A stretch of DNA of 34,119 nt, taken from positions 1 through 34,119 of the forward strand of contig JAJYGI010000027.1 of assembly GCA_021790735.1 (NCBI GenBank), read 5' to 3'. Under the pieces are notes generated by a model. The model was not told the DNA's origin and made no database searches. It was given only the letters and a program-made list of their open reading frames with translations. Origin of the DNA: Actinomycetes bacterium. GTDB taxonomy: Bacteria > Actinomycetota > Acidimicrobiia > Acidimicrobiales > Acidimicrobiaceae. Below, one piece after another: positions 9,134 to 19,195 of the stretch; the stretch's first letter is position 1; every line of letters begins with the position of its first letter. The position numbers and the translations under genes were made by a program.

Positions 9134-9931
9134 ATGGACTTTTCAACTCCCATAGGCATCGGCGTGGCGTTAGTTGCGATCTTGGTGTCGATGATAATGG
9201 ACGGTGGAAACCCAGCGTCTTTAGTCGCCCCTTCGTCGATTTTGCTCGTGCTTGGTGGAACGTTCGGTGTCTCTTTAGCGGGGTATCGATTGAAAGATAT
9301 CTCGATGATCATAGGTGCGATGAAGTCGGCGATACTAGCAAAGGTTGTATCTCCTGATGAAAGTATCAATGAGATGGTTCGTTTCGCGGAGATTGCCAGG
9401 AAAGAGGGAGTTTTGGCACTTGAAGCTGCGACTAAAGATATCGAAGATCCATTTTTGAAAAAGGGCATCCAGCTTGCCGTGGACGGAGTAGATAGCGAGA
9501 GGATCCGAGAGCTCTTAGATGGTGAGATCGATTCGATGAAGGCTCGCCATAGATCGGGAGCCAAGTTTTTCAAAGATATGGGTGGCTTTGCTCCGACTAT
9601 TGGAATTTTGGGGACGATCATGGGATTGATCCACGTACTAGGTAATCTATCATCGCCAAACTCCCTGGGTCCGGCTATCTCCGGTGCATTTACTGCGACA
9701 CTGTGGGGCGTTATGACGGCTAATGTATTTTGGCTTCCTATCGAAAACAAGTTGCATCGCGTCTCAGATATTGAGGTTAGAACGAGGTATCTGATCGTTG
9801 ATGGAATACTTGCGATTCAAGCTGGTGCTAGTCCCAGACTTCTAGAGCAGCAGCTTCTAACCTACCTGGCTCCTAAGGAACGTGCTGTTGTTGAAGCTGC
9901 CCGAGAAGCCTCGAAGAAAAAGGCGGCATAG
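9134..9931 (+). CDS. motA: Flagellar motor stator protein MotA
   Basis: 'DMGGFAPTIGILGTIMGLIHVLGNL', 'GAFTATLWGVMTANVFWLPI'; strong RBS 'gaggaggtc'. Confidence 0.95.
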   Translation: MDFSTPIGIGVALVAILVSMIMDGGNPASLVAPSSILLVLGGTFGVSLAGYRLKDISMIIGAMKSAILAKVVSPDESINEMVRFAEIARKEGVLALEAATKDIEDPFLKKGIQLAVDGVDSERIRELLDGEIDSMKARHRSGAKFFKDMGGFAPTIGILGTIMGLIHVLGNLSSPNSLGPAISGAFTATLWGVMTANVFWLPIENKLHRVSDIEVRTRYLIVDGILAIQAGASPRLLEQQLLTYLAPKERAVVEAAREASKKKAA

Positions 9932-9933
9932 AG

Positions 9934-10746
9934 GTGCCGCGTCGCCGTGAAGCGGAGGGAGGGGAGGCGGAAAATACAGAACGTTGGCTTCTTACGTACT
10001 CTGACATGATAACGCTTCTACTGGCTCTGTTCATCATACTGTTTTCTATGAGTTCGATAAGTTTGAAGAAATTTGTGGAGTTCAAGACCGGACTGATTCA
10101 GAGCTTTTCAAACAGCTCTATTACTTCTATTCTCAAAGGTAATACAGGTATCTTGCAGAATAACTCTTTGATTTCTCATCCTGGAAATGTCCTAGGACCG
10201 CCGATCCCCAGTATCAACATTAGTTCATCTCCTACCCACCCAACGATTCCTAATGAATCTCAGATCGCGCAGCAAGTCTCGTCTGCGCTCGCTCAACAGG
10301 GGCTCTCTCAAGACGCCCAAGTTGTTCAGGAACGACGTGGTGTTGTGGTGAGAATCCTATCGGATCAGGCATTTTTTTCGACAGATTCAGCTTCTTTGGG
10401 TACGCAAGGAGATGAAGTTGTAGACACTATCGCCAGAGTTGTTGAGCCCCTGCCTAATCAGCTGTCGATAGAGGGTTATACGGATAATCAACCCATCGTA
10501 GGTGGTCCCTATAGTTCTAACTTCGAACTATCGGCGGTCCGAGCTGTAAATGTGCTTCTAAGATTAGACAAAGTAGACGGGATTAATCCCTCGAGGTTGT
10601 CTGCCACGGGCTACGGTGCAACAAGGCCGATAGTTCCTAACACTACCCCAGCAAACATGGCGATGAATCGCCGCGTGGACGTAGTGATTCTGAACACGGT
10701 TGCTACGACCTCGACGTCTACAACTGTACCTGTGGGAGTCAACTGA
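9934..10746 (+). CDS. motB: Flagellar motor stator protein MotB (OmpA-like domain)
   Basis: 'RWLLTYSDMITLLLALFIILFSMSS' TM with conserved Asp; OmpA-like 'LSIEGYTDNQPI...NFELSAVRAVNVLLRL'. Confidence 0.95.
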   Translation: MPRRREAEGGEAENTERWLLTYSDMITLLLALFIILFSMSSISLKKFVEFKTGLIQSFSNSSITSILKGNTGILQNNSLISHPGNVLGPPIPSINISSSPTHPTIPNESQIAQQVSSALAQQGLSQDAQVVQERRGVVVRILSDQAFFSTDSASLGTQGDEVVDTIARVVEPLPNQLSIEGYTDNQPIVGGPYSSNFELSAVRAVNVLLRLDKVDGINPSRLSATGYGATRPIVPNTTPANMAMNRRVDVVILNTVATTSTSTTVPVGVN

Positions 10747-10790
10747 GATCAGTATGGATACGAAACTAGAACTAGGCTAAGGAAGGCGAA

Positions 10791-11273
10791 ATGGCTAAAA
10801 CGGCTAAGGATGCAAAGAAAACCCAAGATAATGGAGAGGAGAAAAAAAGTGGGAAGAAGAAGATCATCATTTTGATGGTTCCTTTAATTCTCATTGGGGC
10901 AGGAGCAGCGTACTACTTTCTGCTCGGAGCCTCGTCCTCTAAGTCAAAGTTGACGGCTGCAAAGCTGCCACCCGTGGTCTATAACTTTGGACCGGTTACG
11001 ACAAATCTAAACGATGGTCATGTCGTGCAAGCTCAGATGACGTTTCAATTCAAAGGAGGTACTGTAACTACTCCATTGAGTGCACAAACTCCTGAGATTA
11101 TGAACGATGTCATCGAAACATTCTCGAGTTGGTCGTATAATGCACTACTTCCAGCGTCAGGAAAGAGCGCCTTTGCGACTCAGCTGATATCGACACTCAA
11201 CAAGCTCTTTGTGTCAGATCCAGGGAAGCCACAGATTCAACAGATTTACTTTACTAACTTCATCATGCAGTGA
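10791..11273 (+). CDS. fliL: Flagellar basal body-associated protein FliL
   Basis: Single N-terminal TM after a Lys-rich segment; position between motB and fliM; periplasmic FliL-like domain. Confidence 0.8.
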   Translation: MAKTAKDAKKTQDNGEEKKSGKKKIIILMVPLILIGAGAAYYFLLGASSSKSKLTAAKLPPVVYNFGPVTTNLNDGHVVQAQMTFQFKGGTVTTPLSAQTPEIMNDVIETFSSWSYNALLPASGKSAFATQLISTLNKLFVSDPGKPQIQQIYFTNFIMQ

Positions 11274-11386
11274 CGCAATGTGACTTATTTAGATCTGCGT
11301 GGCTACTGTGTGCGTTCGACCAGAAGACTTTGCAGTTTCAAACTTGAACTACCTAAAGCACAGATAATATTTGTCGATATAGAGCT

Positions 11387-12289
11387 GTGGGTTCGGGCGG
11401 AGAAGAGTCAACAGGTAAACGTAAAGCGACGAAGTCGTTTGACTTTCGTCAGCCAAAGACGTTGGAGCGCACACAGGCGCGTTCGATTGAGATGTTGCTT
11501 GAGAGCTTTGCTAGACCTGCGTCTACAGTGCTGGGAGCAAATCTTAGAGTTCCATCTCGGATAGAGATATCCTCTACCTCTCAAAGGACCTGGGAGGAGG
11601 TTTTAGGTGAACTTCCAGATACTGGTTCAGTATCGTTATTTTATCTGGCTCCTTTGCCCTCTAAGATAGTTCTCTTCCTTCCCGCAGTGTTGGCGCTTCG
11701 TTTGGTCGATCTGCGCCTCGGCGGGATCGGCGATCAAGAGCCTGAGGCTCGAGTGCCAACTGACATCGAACAGACGATAATTTTGGGTGTTCTTGGAGAG
11801 GTATTGCCTCAGTTAGCGAATGCCTTCTCGCCTATCATCGAGACGCGACTGGAGAGACTAGGTACTGAACAAGCCCTACAGTTTGTTCAAGGAATTCCCT
11901 TGAATGAGATGTGCTTTTTGGTGAACTTAGATGTAGCGATCGGTGAGTTAAGTACCCAGACGATATCTATTGTCTTTCCTTTTCCAGCGCTCCGTCCAAT
12001 AGTTGAAAGTCTCGGAAGTCGTGGACATGCAGTTGTAGAGAAGCAAAGTGAGGAGTTTCATAAGGGATTGGAGACACGTCTTCAGGATGTAGAGGTCGAT
12101 GTAGAGGTCCTTTTCAAGCCCACCGTCCTCACCTCGGGCGAGATCGTTCAGATGGTGCCAGGAGATGTAATAAACCTTGGCCATCGAGTGTCAGATCCTT
12201 TAGATGTGATTGTAAACGACGTCCATCTCTACCGAGGACGACCTACAAAAGTAGGCAGCAGACTAGCAGTTTTAATTGTGGAGGAGTAG
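11387..12289 (+). CDS. fliM: Flagellar motor switch protein FliM (N-terminal CheY-binding segment not apparent)
   Basis: 'FDFRQPKTLERTQARSIEMLLESFARPASTVLGANLRV', 'GTEQALQFVQGIPLNEMCFLVNLDVAIGE', C-terminal SpoA-like domain; GTG start, upstream in-frame stop TAA at 11354. Confidence 0.92.
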   Translation: MGSGGEESTGKRKATKSFDFRQPKTLERTQARSIEMLLESFARPASTVLGANLRVPSRIEISSTSQRTWEEVLGELPDTGSVSLFYLAPLPSKIVLFLPAVLALRLVDLRLGGIGDQEPEARVPTDIEQTIILGVLGEVLPQLANAFSPIIETRLERLGTEQALQFVQGIPLNEMCFLVNLDVAIGELSTQTISIVFPFPALRPIVESLGSRGHAVVEKQSEEFHKGLETRLQDVEVDVEVLFKPTVLTSGEIVQMVPGDVINLGHRVSDPLDVIVNDVHLYRGRPTKVGSRLAVLIVEE

Positions 12290-12291
12290 TC

Positions 12292-12633
12292 GTGGAAGAT
12301 GCTATGGATGTAATGGAACAAAGTCAAGCTCGTGAGGCGCAAAGACGTTTTGGTGCGGACCGCAATCTACCGCTGTCTGTATTGAAGAACGTAGAGATGC
12401 AGGTTGCTGTAGAGCTTGGAAGGGCAAAGATGACAGTTGGAGCTCTCTTAGCTCTTGCGGCAGGAGATGTGATTGAGCTTGATCGTTCCGCAAACGCTGC
12501 CGTTGATGTGTTAGTCAATGGGACCTTGGTCGCAAAAGGCGAGGTGGTGGTTGTCGATGATGAGTTCGGTGTGCGAATAACTGAAGTCGTCGCCAAAGAA
12601 GAGATGGTGCGAAGTTCTTCGGAGGCTAGTTAG
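12292..12633 (+). CDS. fliN: Flagellar motor switch protein FliN
   Basis: SpoA domain 'LKNVEMQVAVELGRAKMTVGALLALAAGDVIELDRSANAAVDVLVNGTLVAKGEVVVVDDEFGVRITEV'. Confidence 0.93.
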   Translation: MEDAMDVMEQSQAREAQRRFGADRNLPLSVLKNVEMQVAVELGRAKMTVGALLALAAGDVIELDRSANAAVDVLVNGTLVAKGEVVVVDDEFGVRITEVVAKEEMVRSSSEAS

Positions 12634-13085
12634 TGTCCGAACTAGCACTAGTTGCAAAGTCCCTCATCTCGCTGATGTTGGTTGTGGCAATTGTTTTAGG
12701 TCTGTCAAAAATTATTACCAAAAGTTCCAAGAGCTTTGGTGGCAAGAGCGGGCGATCTTCAGCGTCAGTTGGAGCACTCGTCGAAGGACGAACTCCGCTT
12801 GGCAAAGGTCAGACACTGTACGTTGTGAGATTTGGCGATAGACGTCTCTTGGTTGGAGTCACACAAGGAAGTATGAACACCTTGAGCGAATCTGAGGTTG
12901 AGGATCTAGATCCAACGGTCGATCTTGATGAGGTCGAAAGCATAGATCTTCGAAACGTGGAAGATCCAGAGACCATTTTGGTCTCGAAATGGGGGGAACG
13001 GAGACCCCTTTTATTTGGTAGAAGTCCGTTGAACTCATGGATGGCACTTACGGAAAGTAGAAAAATTAAGTCTACTAGAGGCTAG
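12633..13085 (+). CDS. fliO: Flagellar biosynthetic protein FliO
   Basis: N-terminal TM plus 'VEGRTPLGKGQTLYVVRFGDRRLLVGVTQGSM' FliO pattern; between fliN and fliP. Confidence 0.85.
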   Translation: MSELALVAKSLISLMLVVAIVLGLSKIITKSSKSFGGKSGRSSASVGALVEGRTPLGKGQTLYVVRFGDRRLLVGVTQGSMNTLSESEVEDLDPTVDLDEVESIDLRNVEDPETILVSKWGERRPLLFGRSPLNSWMALTESRKIKSTRG

Positions 13086-13104
13086 TTAGTCTCTTGGGGA
13101 GGAT

Positions 13105-13818
13105 ATGCCATCCATGGCACCTGCTAGTTCGTTGTTTTTAGGAGCCGCCGGCGCACTTCCGTCGGTCAATGTTAATCTGTCAGGTTCGTTTGCGAAACCT
13201 ACTGAATCAGTCGTTATTATCATTGTGCTTTCGCTGCTAGCGGTCGCACCTTCGCTATTAATTATGATGACCGGATTTGTCCGATCTGTCGTAGTGCTAT
13301 CTCTCACGAGAAATGCACTAGGGCTATCGGCCGTGCCTCCGAACCAAGTTTTAGCGGGATTAGCTTTATTTATATCTCTGTACGTAATGGCTCCAACTCT
13401 TTCAACTATAGACCGGGTTGCGGTAAAGCCGTATATGGCTGGAAAGATCTCTGCGGTGCAAGCCTACGATGCGGCTCAGACACCTTTGAAGGTGTGGATG
13501 TTGAAACAGACGCGGACCCCCGAGTTGGCGATGTTTACTCAAGTCACAGGGGACAAGCCACCTAAGGTCCAAGACGTATCTATGGCAGCGTTGGTTCCAG
13601 CCTTTGTTCTCTCAGAGCTCTATAGTGCCTTTGTCATTGGTTTCGTCATATTCATACCGTTCCTCATCATCGACCTTGTGGTTGCATCGGTTCTTATGTC
13701 CATGGGTATGATGATGCTTCCACCGACTCTCATATCGCTACCGTTTAAGATTTTATTATTTGTCTTAGTGGACGGATGGACTTTAGTAGTTCATACATTG
13801 TTGGTAAGCTATCGATGA
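13105..13818 (+). CDS. fliP: Flagellar export gate protein FliP
   Basis: 'MTGFVRSVVVLSLTRNALGLSAVPPNQVLAGLALFISLYVMAPT', 'MGMMMLPPTLISLPFKILLFVLVDGW'. Confidence 0.96.
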   Translation: MPSMAPASSLFLGAAGALPSVNVNLSGSFAKPTESVVIIIVLSLLAVAPSLLIMMTGFVRSVVVLSLTRNALGLSAVPPNQVLAGLALFISLYVMAPTLSTIDRVAVKPYMAGKISAVQAYDAAQTPLKVWMLKQTRTPELAMFTQVTGDKPPKVQDVSMAALVPAFVLSELYSAFVIGFVIFIPFLIIDLVVASVLMSMGMMMLPPTLISLPFKILLFVLVDGWTLVVHTLLVSYR

Positions 13819-14090
13819 GCCAGAGTTCCGTTATCCAAATTGCTGGTCAGGCTATATATTTAGCGTTTGAGCTGGCTGGTCCAGTTCTGGGAGCTGCTTT
13901 AGCCGTAGGTCTCCTCGTGTCGCTTTTCCAGACACTGACTCAGATTCAAGAGGCAACGCTGTCGTTTCTTCCTAAGCTCGCCGCAATAGCCCTTGTCTTA
14001 TTTGTTACCGGACATTGGATGATTGGACAACTGATCACCTTTACTACTACCTTGTACGGTGAGATTCCAAAGTTGCTTGGTGGTGGTTAG
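13815..14090 (+). CDS. fliQ: Flagellar export gate protein FliQ
   Basis: 'SVIQIAGQAIYLAFELAGPVLGAALAVGLLVSLFQTLTQIQEATLSFLPKL'; ATGA overlap with fliP stop (track start 13776 is upstream). Confidence 0.95.
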   Translation: MSQSSVIQIAGQAIYLAFELAGPVLGAALAVGLLVSLFQTLTQIQEATLSFLPKLAAIALVLFVTGHWMIGQLITFTTTLYGEIPKLLGGG

Positions 14091-14851
14091 TGGAGATCTC
14101 GCTCCAGCCAGCATTGTTGACCGGCTTTCTCTTGGTTATGGCACGCACATTTGGGTTTGTCTTTGTGGCTCAGCCGTTTGCTCTAGCTGCTATTCCAAGA
14201 GCTGTTCGTGTAGCGTTTGCTATGGCGTTGGCGATAGCCGGTGCGTCACACATGGCCAAGGTAGAGACTCTCCCCACGACGGCTTTTGGGTTGATGGGAG
14301 GCATGCTTGCACAACTAGTCGTCGGCTGGATCGTTGGCTATGTTACTAACGTATTCATTAACTTGGGATCTTCTGCTGGTTCGGCCGTTGGACTCTTTGG
14401 AGGATTCTCACCACCGCCTTCGTTGGACCCTCTTTCATTGAATCAGTCACCTGTTACAGGTCAGCTCTATGGTTTGTTGTGGATGACTATGTTCTTTATA
14501 TCCGGTGCAGATACGGTAGTTGTTCAAGGACTTCTGACACTAGATGGTACAAAGGTACTTGGGTCCCCGGAACTCGGAATGGTAGTAATTGTGAAAAGTG
14601 TCTCTGTTGTAATGGGTGCATCTATTCAGATAGCGGCACCAATACTATCTGTACTTTTTCTATCTCAGGTAATCGTAGGTATATTAGTCAAGGTCTCTCC
14701 ACAGCTGAACGCCTATACCTTTGTCTTTCCGTTACAGATACTACTCTCGTTAGGGTTGATGATGCTGTCCCTTGCTTTGCTCCCGGAGTTTTTGGCGTCC
14801 GCTCTTCAGTATATACTTGCAGCTGAGAGCGATCTTTTAGGACTTAGGTAA
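14090..14851 (+). CDS. fliR: Flagellar export gate protein FliR
   Basis: Multi-TM; 'LVMARTFGFVFVAQPFALAAIPRAVRVAFAMALA', 'PQLNAYTFVFPLQILLSLGLMMLSLALLP'; GTG start overlapping fliQ. Confidence 0.93.
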   Translation: MEISLQPALLTGFLLVMARTFGFVFVAQPFALAAIPRAVRVAFAMALAIAGASHMAKVETLPTTAFGLMGGMLAQLVVGWIVGYVTNVFINLGSSAGSAVGLFGGFSPPPSLDPLSLNQSPVTGQLYGLLWMTMFFISGADTVVVQGLLTLDGTKVLGSPELGMVVIVKSVSVVMGASIQIAAPILSVLFLSQVIVGILVKVSPQLNAYTFVFPLQILLSLGLMMLSLALLPEFLASALQYILAAESDLLGLR

Positions 14852-14853
14852 CG

Positions 14854-15981
14854 ATGGCTCGAGCGGGGAAAACGGAGAAGCCGACTCCGAAGCGTCGAAA
14901 GGATGCCAAGAAGGAAGGAAAAGTAGCACGTTCGGCCGAGATCTCGTCATGGGCTCTACTCATGGTTTTAGGCTATCTCGGACCGTACATATTTCACTAC
15001 CTTACGCCGGACTTTATGAAGATGGTCTATGGATGGGAGAATCTAAACAGTTCTTCCCTTACTAAAGGCACTGCTCTGAATGCGTTGTACTATGGATTTA
15101 GAACGTTTTTGTACGGTGTTATGATCGTTGCAGGTGTGGGCTTTGTCGTTGCTTTTGTATCTACAGTTAGTCAAAGTGGAGTTACTGTAGTTTGGAAGAA
15201 CGTACTTCCTAAGTTCTCTAGACTATCACCACTTGGCAATGTCAAAAAAGTGGTGTCTCCAAACTCGCTTTTTGAGTTAGGAAAGTCAATACTCAAGATC
15301 TTATTAACTGCAGGCGTTGGCTGGATGGTAATAAAGAGCCAGGTACTGTCTCTCGCTAGCGGCCAACTTTCACTCTCTGAGGCTATCACAAATACTGTAA
15401 ATGGATCTCTATCGCTTGTCCGTGTTCTGTCGTTAGTTGGTCTTACTCTAGGCGTGGCTGACTTCTTTCACCAGCGTCATAGGATGATTCAAGGGCTCTA
15501 TATGTCGAAGCAAGAGATCAAAGATGAGATGCGAGAGATGGACGGTGATCCGCTCATGAAGGGGCGAATCCGAAAGATGCAGCGGCAGCTGAGCAGATCT
15601 CGCATGATGGCAGCGGTCAAAGAAGCAGATGTGGTCGTGGTTAACCCCACGCACTACGCCGTAGCCATAGCGTATAAACCAGGAACGCATGGAGCTCCTG
15701 TGGTGGTTGCAAAGGGGAGCGGATACGTTGCTTTGAAGATCAAGGAGGTGGCAGAGACCGGAAGAGTGCCGATTGTAAGAGACGCTTTATTGGCTCGAAC
15801 GCTACATGTGAGTTGTAAAGTCGGAGTGCAGATTCCCCCCACGTTATTTGTAGCCGTCGCAAAGCTCTTGGCGTTCGTGTACCAACTTTCTGGAATGGCC
15901 CGTTACTACGAGACAAACCATGTGACAAAACTCCTAGATCTGCCGGAGAATCTATTGGAGAAGGCTGCTGCCATGGTCTAA
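14854..15981 (+). CDS. flhB: Flagellar export switch protein FlhB
   Basis: 'EKPTPKRRKDAKKEGKVARSAEIS' and autocleavage motif NPTH in 'ADVVVVNPTHYAVAI'. Confidence 0.97.
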   Translation: MARAGKTEKPTPKRRKDAKKEGKVARSAEISSWALLMVLGYLGPYIFHYLTPDFMKMVYGWENLNSSSLTKGTALNALYYGFRTFLYGVMIVAGVGFVVAFVSTVSQSGVTVVWKNVLPKFSRLSPLGNVKKVVSPNSLFELGKSILKILLTAGVGWMVIKSQVLSLASGQLSLSEAITNTVNGSLSLVRVLSLVGLTLGVADFFHQRHRMIQGLYMSKQEIKDEMREMDGDPLMKGRIRKMQRQLSRSRMMAAVKEADVVVVNPTHYAVAIAYKPGTHGAPVVVAKGSGYVALKIKEVAETGRVPIVRDALLARTLHVSCKVGVQIPPTLFVAVAKLLAFVYQLSGMARYYETNHVTKLLDLPENLLEKAAAMV

Positions 15982-16533
15982 CCTCCAATAGTGAATCGTT
16001 TCAAAGATAAACATCTATGACAGCTGTACAAGACAGGGATGTGATCAGATGCTTCTAAATCTTCCGGTGGTAGAGTGGGTCCAGTAGGACTTGTAGGCTT
16101 GAGGGCACGGAATCAACGGCGATAAAGTACTTGCGTTTAGGAAGGAAACAGCGCTAGATGCCTATCAGACGGCTCAACTCCAAACGACTCGGTATGGTAA
16201 ATATGGGCTACTTCTTATGTAGTTTGAAGTTGTGTATCTCGTCGTTGTGACTTGGTAACGCCTTGCCTATAGTGAGATTCGATCTGAAGAGTAGGGTAGT
16301 CAGTCTCTGGCGAAGATGTTATAAGTGCCATATTCAAACCACGAATTTAAAATAGACTTATAGTTTTAGAAACTTTACCTCCCGCCTGCAAGCAACTCTG
16401 ACTCTTGTGACTGGTCAAACTATTCCTTTGACGTAGTCGACAGAGTTCTTCCTCGGTATTCAGGGTGAGATTTTAGATGATAGCATTTGGTGGGACAGTA
16501 GGTTCTAAGTGTCACGTTGTGATCTGTGTGATA

Positions 16534-17520
16534 TCAATCAAGCCGCAACAGACTGGTAGCGTTTCCGCCTAAGATCGCAGCCTGTTCACCTGGACCGAGA
16601 CCTGGCAGGCCCATCACTCGGTCCACCGTGCGCGACGGGTCATACCAAGGAAAATCCGAGCCAAGCATGACTCTTTCTGCACCGATGTTCTTAATTAGTG
16701 TTGACATATCATGTTGTGACGGAGCGTTCGGTGCACCTTCCCATTCGATGATCTCTGATAGATCGAAGACGACCTGAGGGTAGACCCTGGCGAGTTCTTC
16801 AGCTTCTTGCCAGGCGGCTCCACCGAGATGGGCAAGAACAAGCTGTAGGTTAGGCCACTGACTGAGCACGGAGGCAAACTCGCTTGGTCTGGCAGATGCA
16901 CCTCCATGATGTCCGAGCCCAGAGTGCGAGAGTACGATCAGCCCGGCGTCTGAGCATACGTCATAGATGGCGAAGAGCCGAGGATCGGAAGGTAGGTAAC
17001 CTTGAGAGACTGGATGGAGCTTGATCCCTACAATCCCTTTGTTGGCGAGGTCACTAAGGTGGTTGACTAGTTCTTTCGGAGTGAGCAGCGTTGGGTCTAC
17101 TGTGACCATGACTTCAATTAGGGGATCAGTCTGTCCTATCTCCGCTATCCACTTGTTTGATTCAATCATCGCCTGACCCACGGCTATATCAATTTCGAGG
17201 TTCGCTTTGAGAAGGTTCTCACCTTCGCGAGAGTACTTTGGAGAGAGGCGAGCCTTGGCCTCTGCTCTGGCCAAGGCCGTATCAAAGAGGTGTACTACGA
17301 CTGCACGATCGAATCCACCTGTCTTGTACGTGTTAGAGAGTTCTTCTAAGTCTCCGCTGACCGTTGAGAATTCGACGTTTGGGTCTTCTCCATACTCCCA
17401 GATTACGTAGCTGTCTTTGGCATTGCTGCCGCTCTCTTTGCTTTCATATAGGTGAACATGTATATCGATCAGAGGAGAGTTTGAGTGTGGTGCTTTAGAT
17501 AACTGAGATGAAAGAGTCAA
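16534..17520 (-). CDS. Amidohydrolase (amidohydrolase_2-like TIM-barrel metal hydrolase)
   Basis: 'LIDIHVHLYE' N-terminal HxH, 'GIKLHPV', 'VLSHSGLG', 'LVLAHLGGAAW', 'ERVMLGSDFPWYDP'; ATGA overlap with the upstream permease gene. Confidence 0.85.
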   Translation of the reverse strand: MTLSSQLSKAPHSNSPLIDIHVHLYESKESGSNAKDSYVIWEYGEDPNVEFSTVSGDLEELSNTYKTGGFDRAVVVHLFDTALARAEAKARLSPKYSREGENLLKANLEIDIAVGQAMIESNKWIAEIGQTDPLIEVMVTVDPTLLTPKELVNHLSDLANKGIVGIKLHPVSQGYLPSDPRLFAIYDVCSDAGLIVLSHSGLGHHGGASARPSEFASVLSQWPNLQLVLAHLGGAAWQEAEELARVYPQVVFDLSEIIEWEGAPNAPSQHDMSTLIKNIGAERVMLGSDFPWYDPSRTVDRVMGLPGLGPGEQAAILGGNATSLLRLD

Positions 17521-18998
17521 GCGAACTCCCGATCGTCCATGGCTTCTCCATCAATGTTTTCGGAGAGAACGCGTGGGAGTCCTAGCAAGGTCTCCTTGAT
17601 TTTTGTCGACTTGATAATCCGGGTTGAAAGCATGGAACCTATATAGATGAACGAGGCTGTCAACCAAGCTTCAACTGCTGGAATCCCTACGTTCGTCTTG
17701 CCGAATCCAGGAGTACCCGGTACAAGCCCGCCAGTGATCGCACCTACTACAACGCCCGCCAGAATTGCCAGGATGCCGGCGATGTTTCCAGCCGAAGCGT
17801 TCTCCCAGGAGATTACCGCCCGAGGCATGCCGTCTTCTCCGGCGGGTCGAATGCAGCCAGAGAGTTTTTCTAGTAGGAATACATCGAGAGCCATTACGAT
17901 TGTTGTGCTAGGAAGAAAAATGGCGCAGATCCCAGCAACTATAAAAAAGTTATTTTGAACCGAGTTCGATCGTTCCATAAAGACCGCTATGCCCAGTCCT
18001 AAGATGCCGAGCAAGATGACGGTCTCCACTCGACGTCTACCTCTAAGGAAGTTCTGAACCGCATTGACTGCCTCGTAAAGGTTAGCGTCGTTTAGCGCCA
18101 CGAGATTAATGGTAAATACCACCGCAGCCAGAGCTGTAAGTCCAAAGAGGGAGAATTGGGTGAAGTAATGCAGGGTAGCCCCCAAGGTGGTAGCGCCCGA
18201 CAACTCTGCCATGAGATATCCAGCAACAGGGAAAACCAGCATTCCGAGTCCGTATCCGAACGTTAGCGAGATCACGTTATGCCCTCTGTCGCTTCGAGCG
18301 TATCGAAAGATATCGGGTTCATTTCCGAACATCGCAACGCCGATTAGGAACTCGGCGGTGAAGAGAATACCTTGCGTTGCCGTGACGTGTGGTGCTGTAA
18401 ATAGATGAGGCCCTGATGTTGATGCAAAGGCCTTGATGATGGTGTAGATTCCCCAGGCAAGCAGGATGGGAGCTGCCACAAAGCGGGCATACGCAGATAC
18501 GCTGCGAAATCCAAGCAAATTGTTAGCGATCATCGCTAGGGCAAATAGACCAGAGAACAACTCAAGGTGAGTGAGTCCAAATAGGCCGTTGAATACGAGA
18601 GAGAGAAACACTGCCTGGAATCCATACCAGCCCATGCCGGTTACGATTAATAGAGCAGAGGCGAGTGCACTACCGGACTTTCCAAGGATGCCTCTTGCTA
18701 AAATCGAGTGAGGCTGTCCAGTCTCAGTTCCTACATTGGCTGCTAGCATTCCATATCCCACCATCGCAGTTGCGGCGATGAGGCACGCCCATAGGATGCT
18801 AGTTAACGACATGCCGGCGGAACGTGCCAAGTAACCGATGTACATAGAGGAGACGCTAGCCTGAAATGTAACCCATAGAAGAGACATCTTGAAAGGACTG
18901 TCGCGGTTGCCCAAAGGTACGATTGTCTCGAGCGGATCCGAAGACTCAAGTAGTTCTAGAAACTCTCCTGGCCCGTGTTCGCTTTGATCGGCGCTCAT
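17517..18998 (-). CDS. NCS1-family purine/cytosine-type permease
   Basis: Multi-TM; 'NVGTETGQPHSILARGILGKSGSALASALL', 'NDANLYEAVNAVQN' typical of CodB-like NCS1 transporters. Confidence 0.85.
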   Translation of the reverse strand: MSADQSEHGPGEFLELLESSDPLETIVPLGNRDSPFKMSLLWVTFQASVSSMYIGYLARSAGMSLTSILWACLIAATAMVGYGMLAANVGTETGQPHSILARGILGKSGSALASALLIVTGMGWYGFQAVFLSLVFNGLFGLTHLELFSGLFALAMIANNLLGFRSVSAYARFVAAPILLAWGIYTIIKAFASTSGPHLFTAPHVTATQGILFTAEFLIGVAMFGNEPDIFRYARSDRGHNVISLTFGYGLGMLVFPVAGYLMAELSGATTLGATLHYFTQFSLFGLTALAAVVFTINLVALNDANLYEAVNAVQNFLRGRRRVETVILLGILGLGIAVFMERSNSVQNNFFIVAGICAIFLPSTTIVMALDVFLLEKLSGCIRPAGEDGMPRAVISWENASAGNIAGILAILAGVVVGAITGGLVPGTPGFGKTNVGIPAVEAWLTASFIYIGSMLSTRIIKSTKIKETLLGLPRVLSENIDGEAMDDREFA

Positions 18999-19104
18999 TC
19001 AGATCCTTTATAAGTGGACACTACTCGTCTCCTTCTGATCGGTACTACACAGCGATTGATGTTTACATACTGGCTGTGGGGGATGTCTCAAAGATTGCAG
19101 TGTT
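18936..19104 (-). repeat. Direct repeat copy 1: permease promoter, 5' UTR and first 21 codons
   Basis: 18936-19052 differs from 20340-20456 at one position (18992); the 34-mer 'tacatactggctgtgggggatgtctcaaagattg' is also shared. Confidence 0.93.
19064..19091 (-). promoter_or_regulatory. Putative sigma70-type promoter of the permease-amidohydrolase operon
   Basis: On minus strand TTGAGA (19086-19091), 16 nt spacer, TATGTA (19064-19069); identical pattern in repeat copy 2. Confidence 0.45.
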
Positions 19105-19195
19105 GTGAATGGTGAGTGAACTATAGTGCCGGTACTGGGGTCCTCTTAATTTTCTGGGACTCTGGCTCAGATCGGAGTAGTTACAGCGAAGCGAC

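Noticed and set aside
9031-9750. 239-aa minus-strand ORF opposite motA
   Set aside because: Lies antisense to a clear MotA CDS; sequence has no recognisable domain and looks like a reading-frame shadow.
11280-11564. 94-aa plus-strand ORF between fliL and fliM
   Set aside because: Overlaps the start of fliM out of frame, basic low-quality translation, no family match; not the missing FliM N-terminus.
18999-19063. Possible guanidine riboswitch in the duplicated 5' UTR
   Set aside because: Only one ACGA-like loop string is visible and I cannot form the paired hairpins of guanidine-II/III or the ykkC core; would need Infernal to test.
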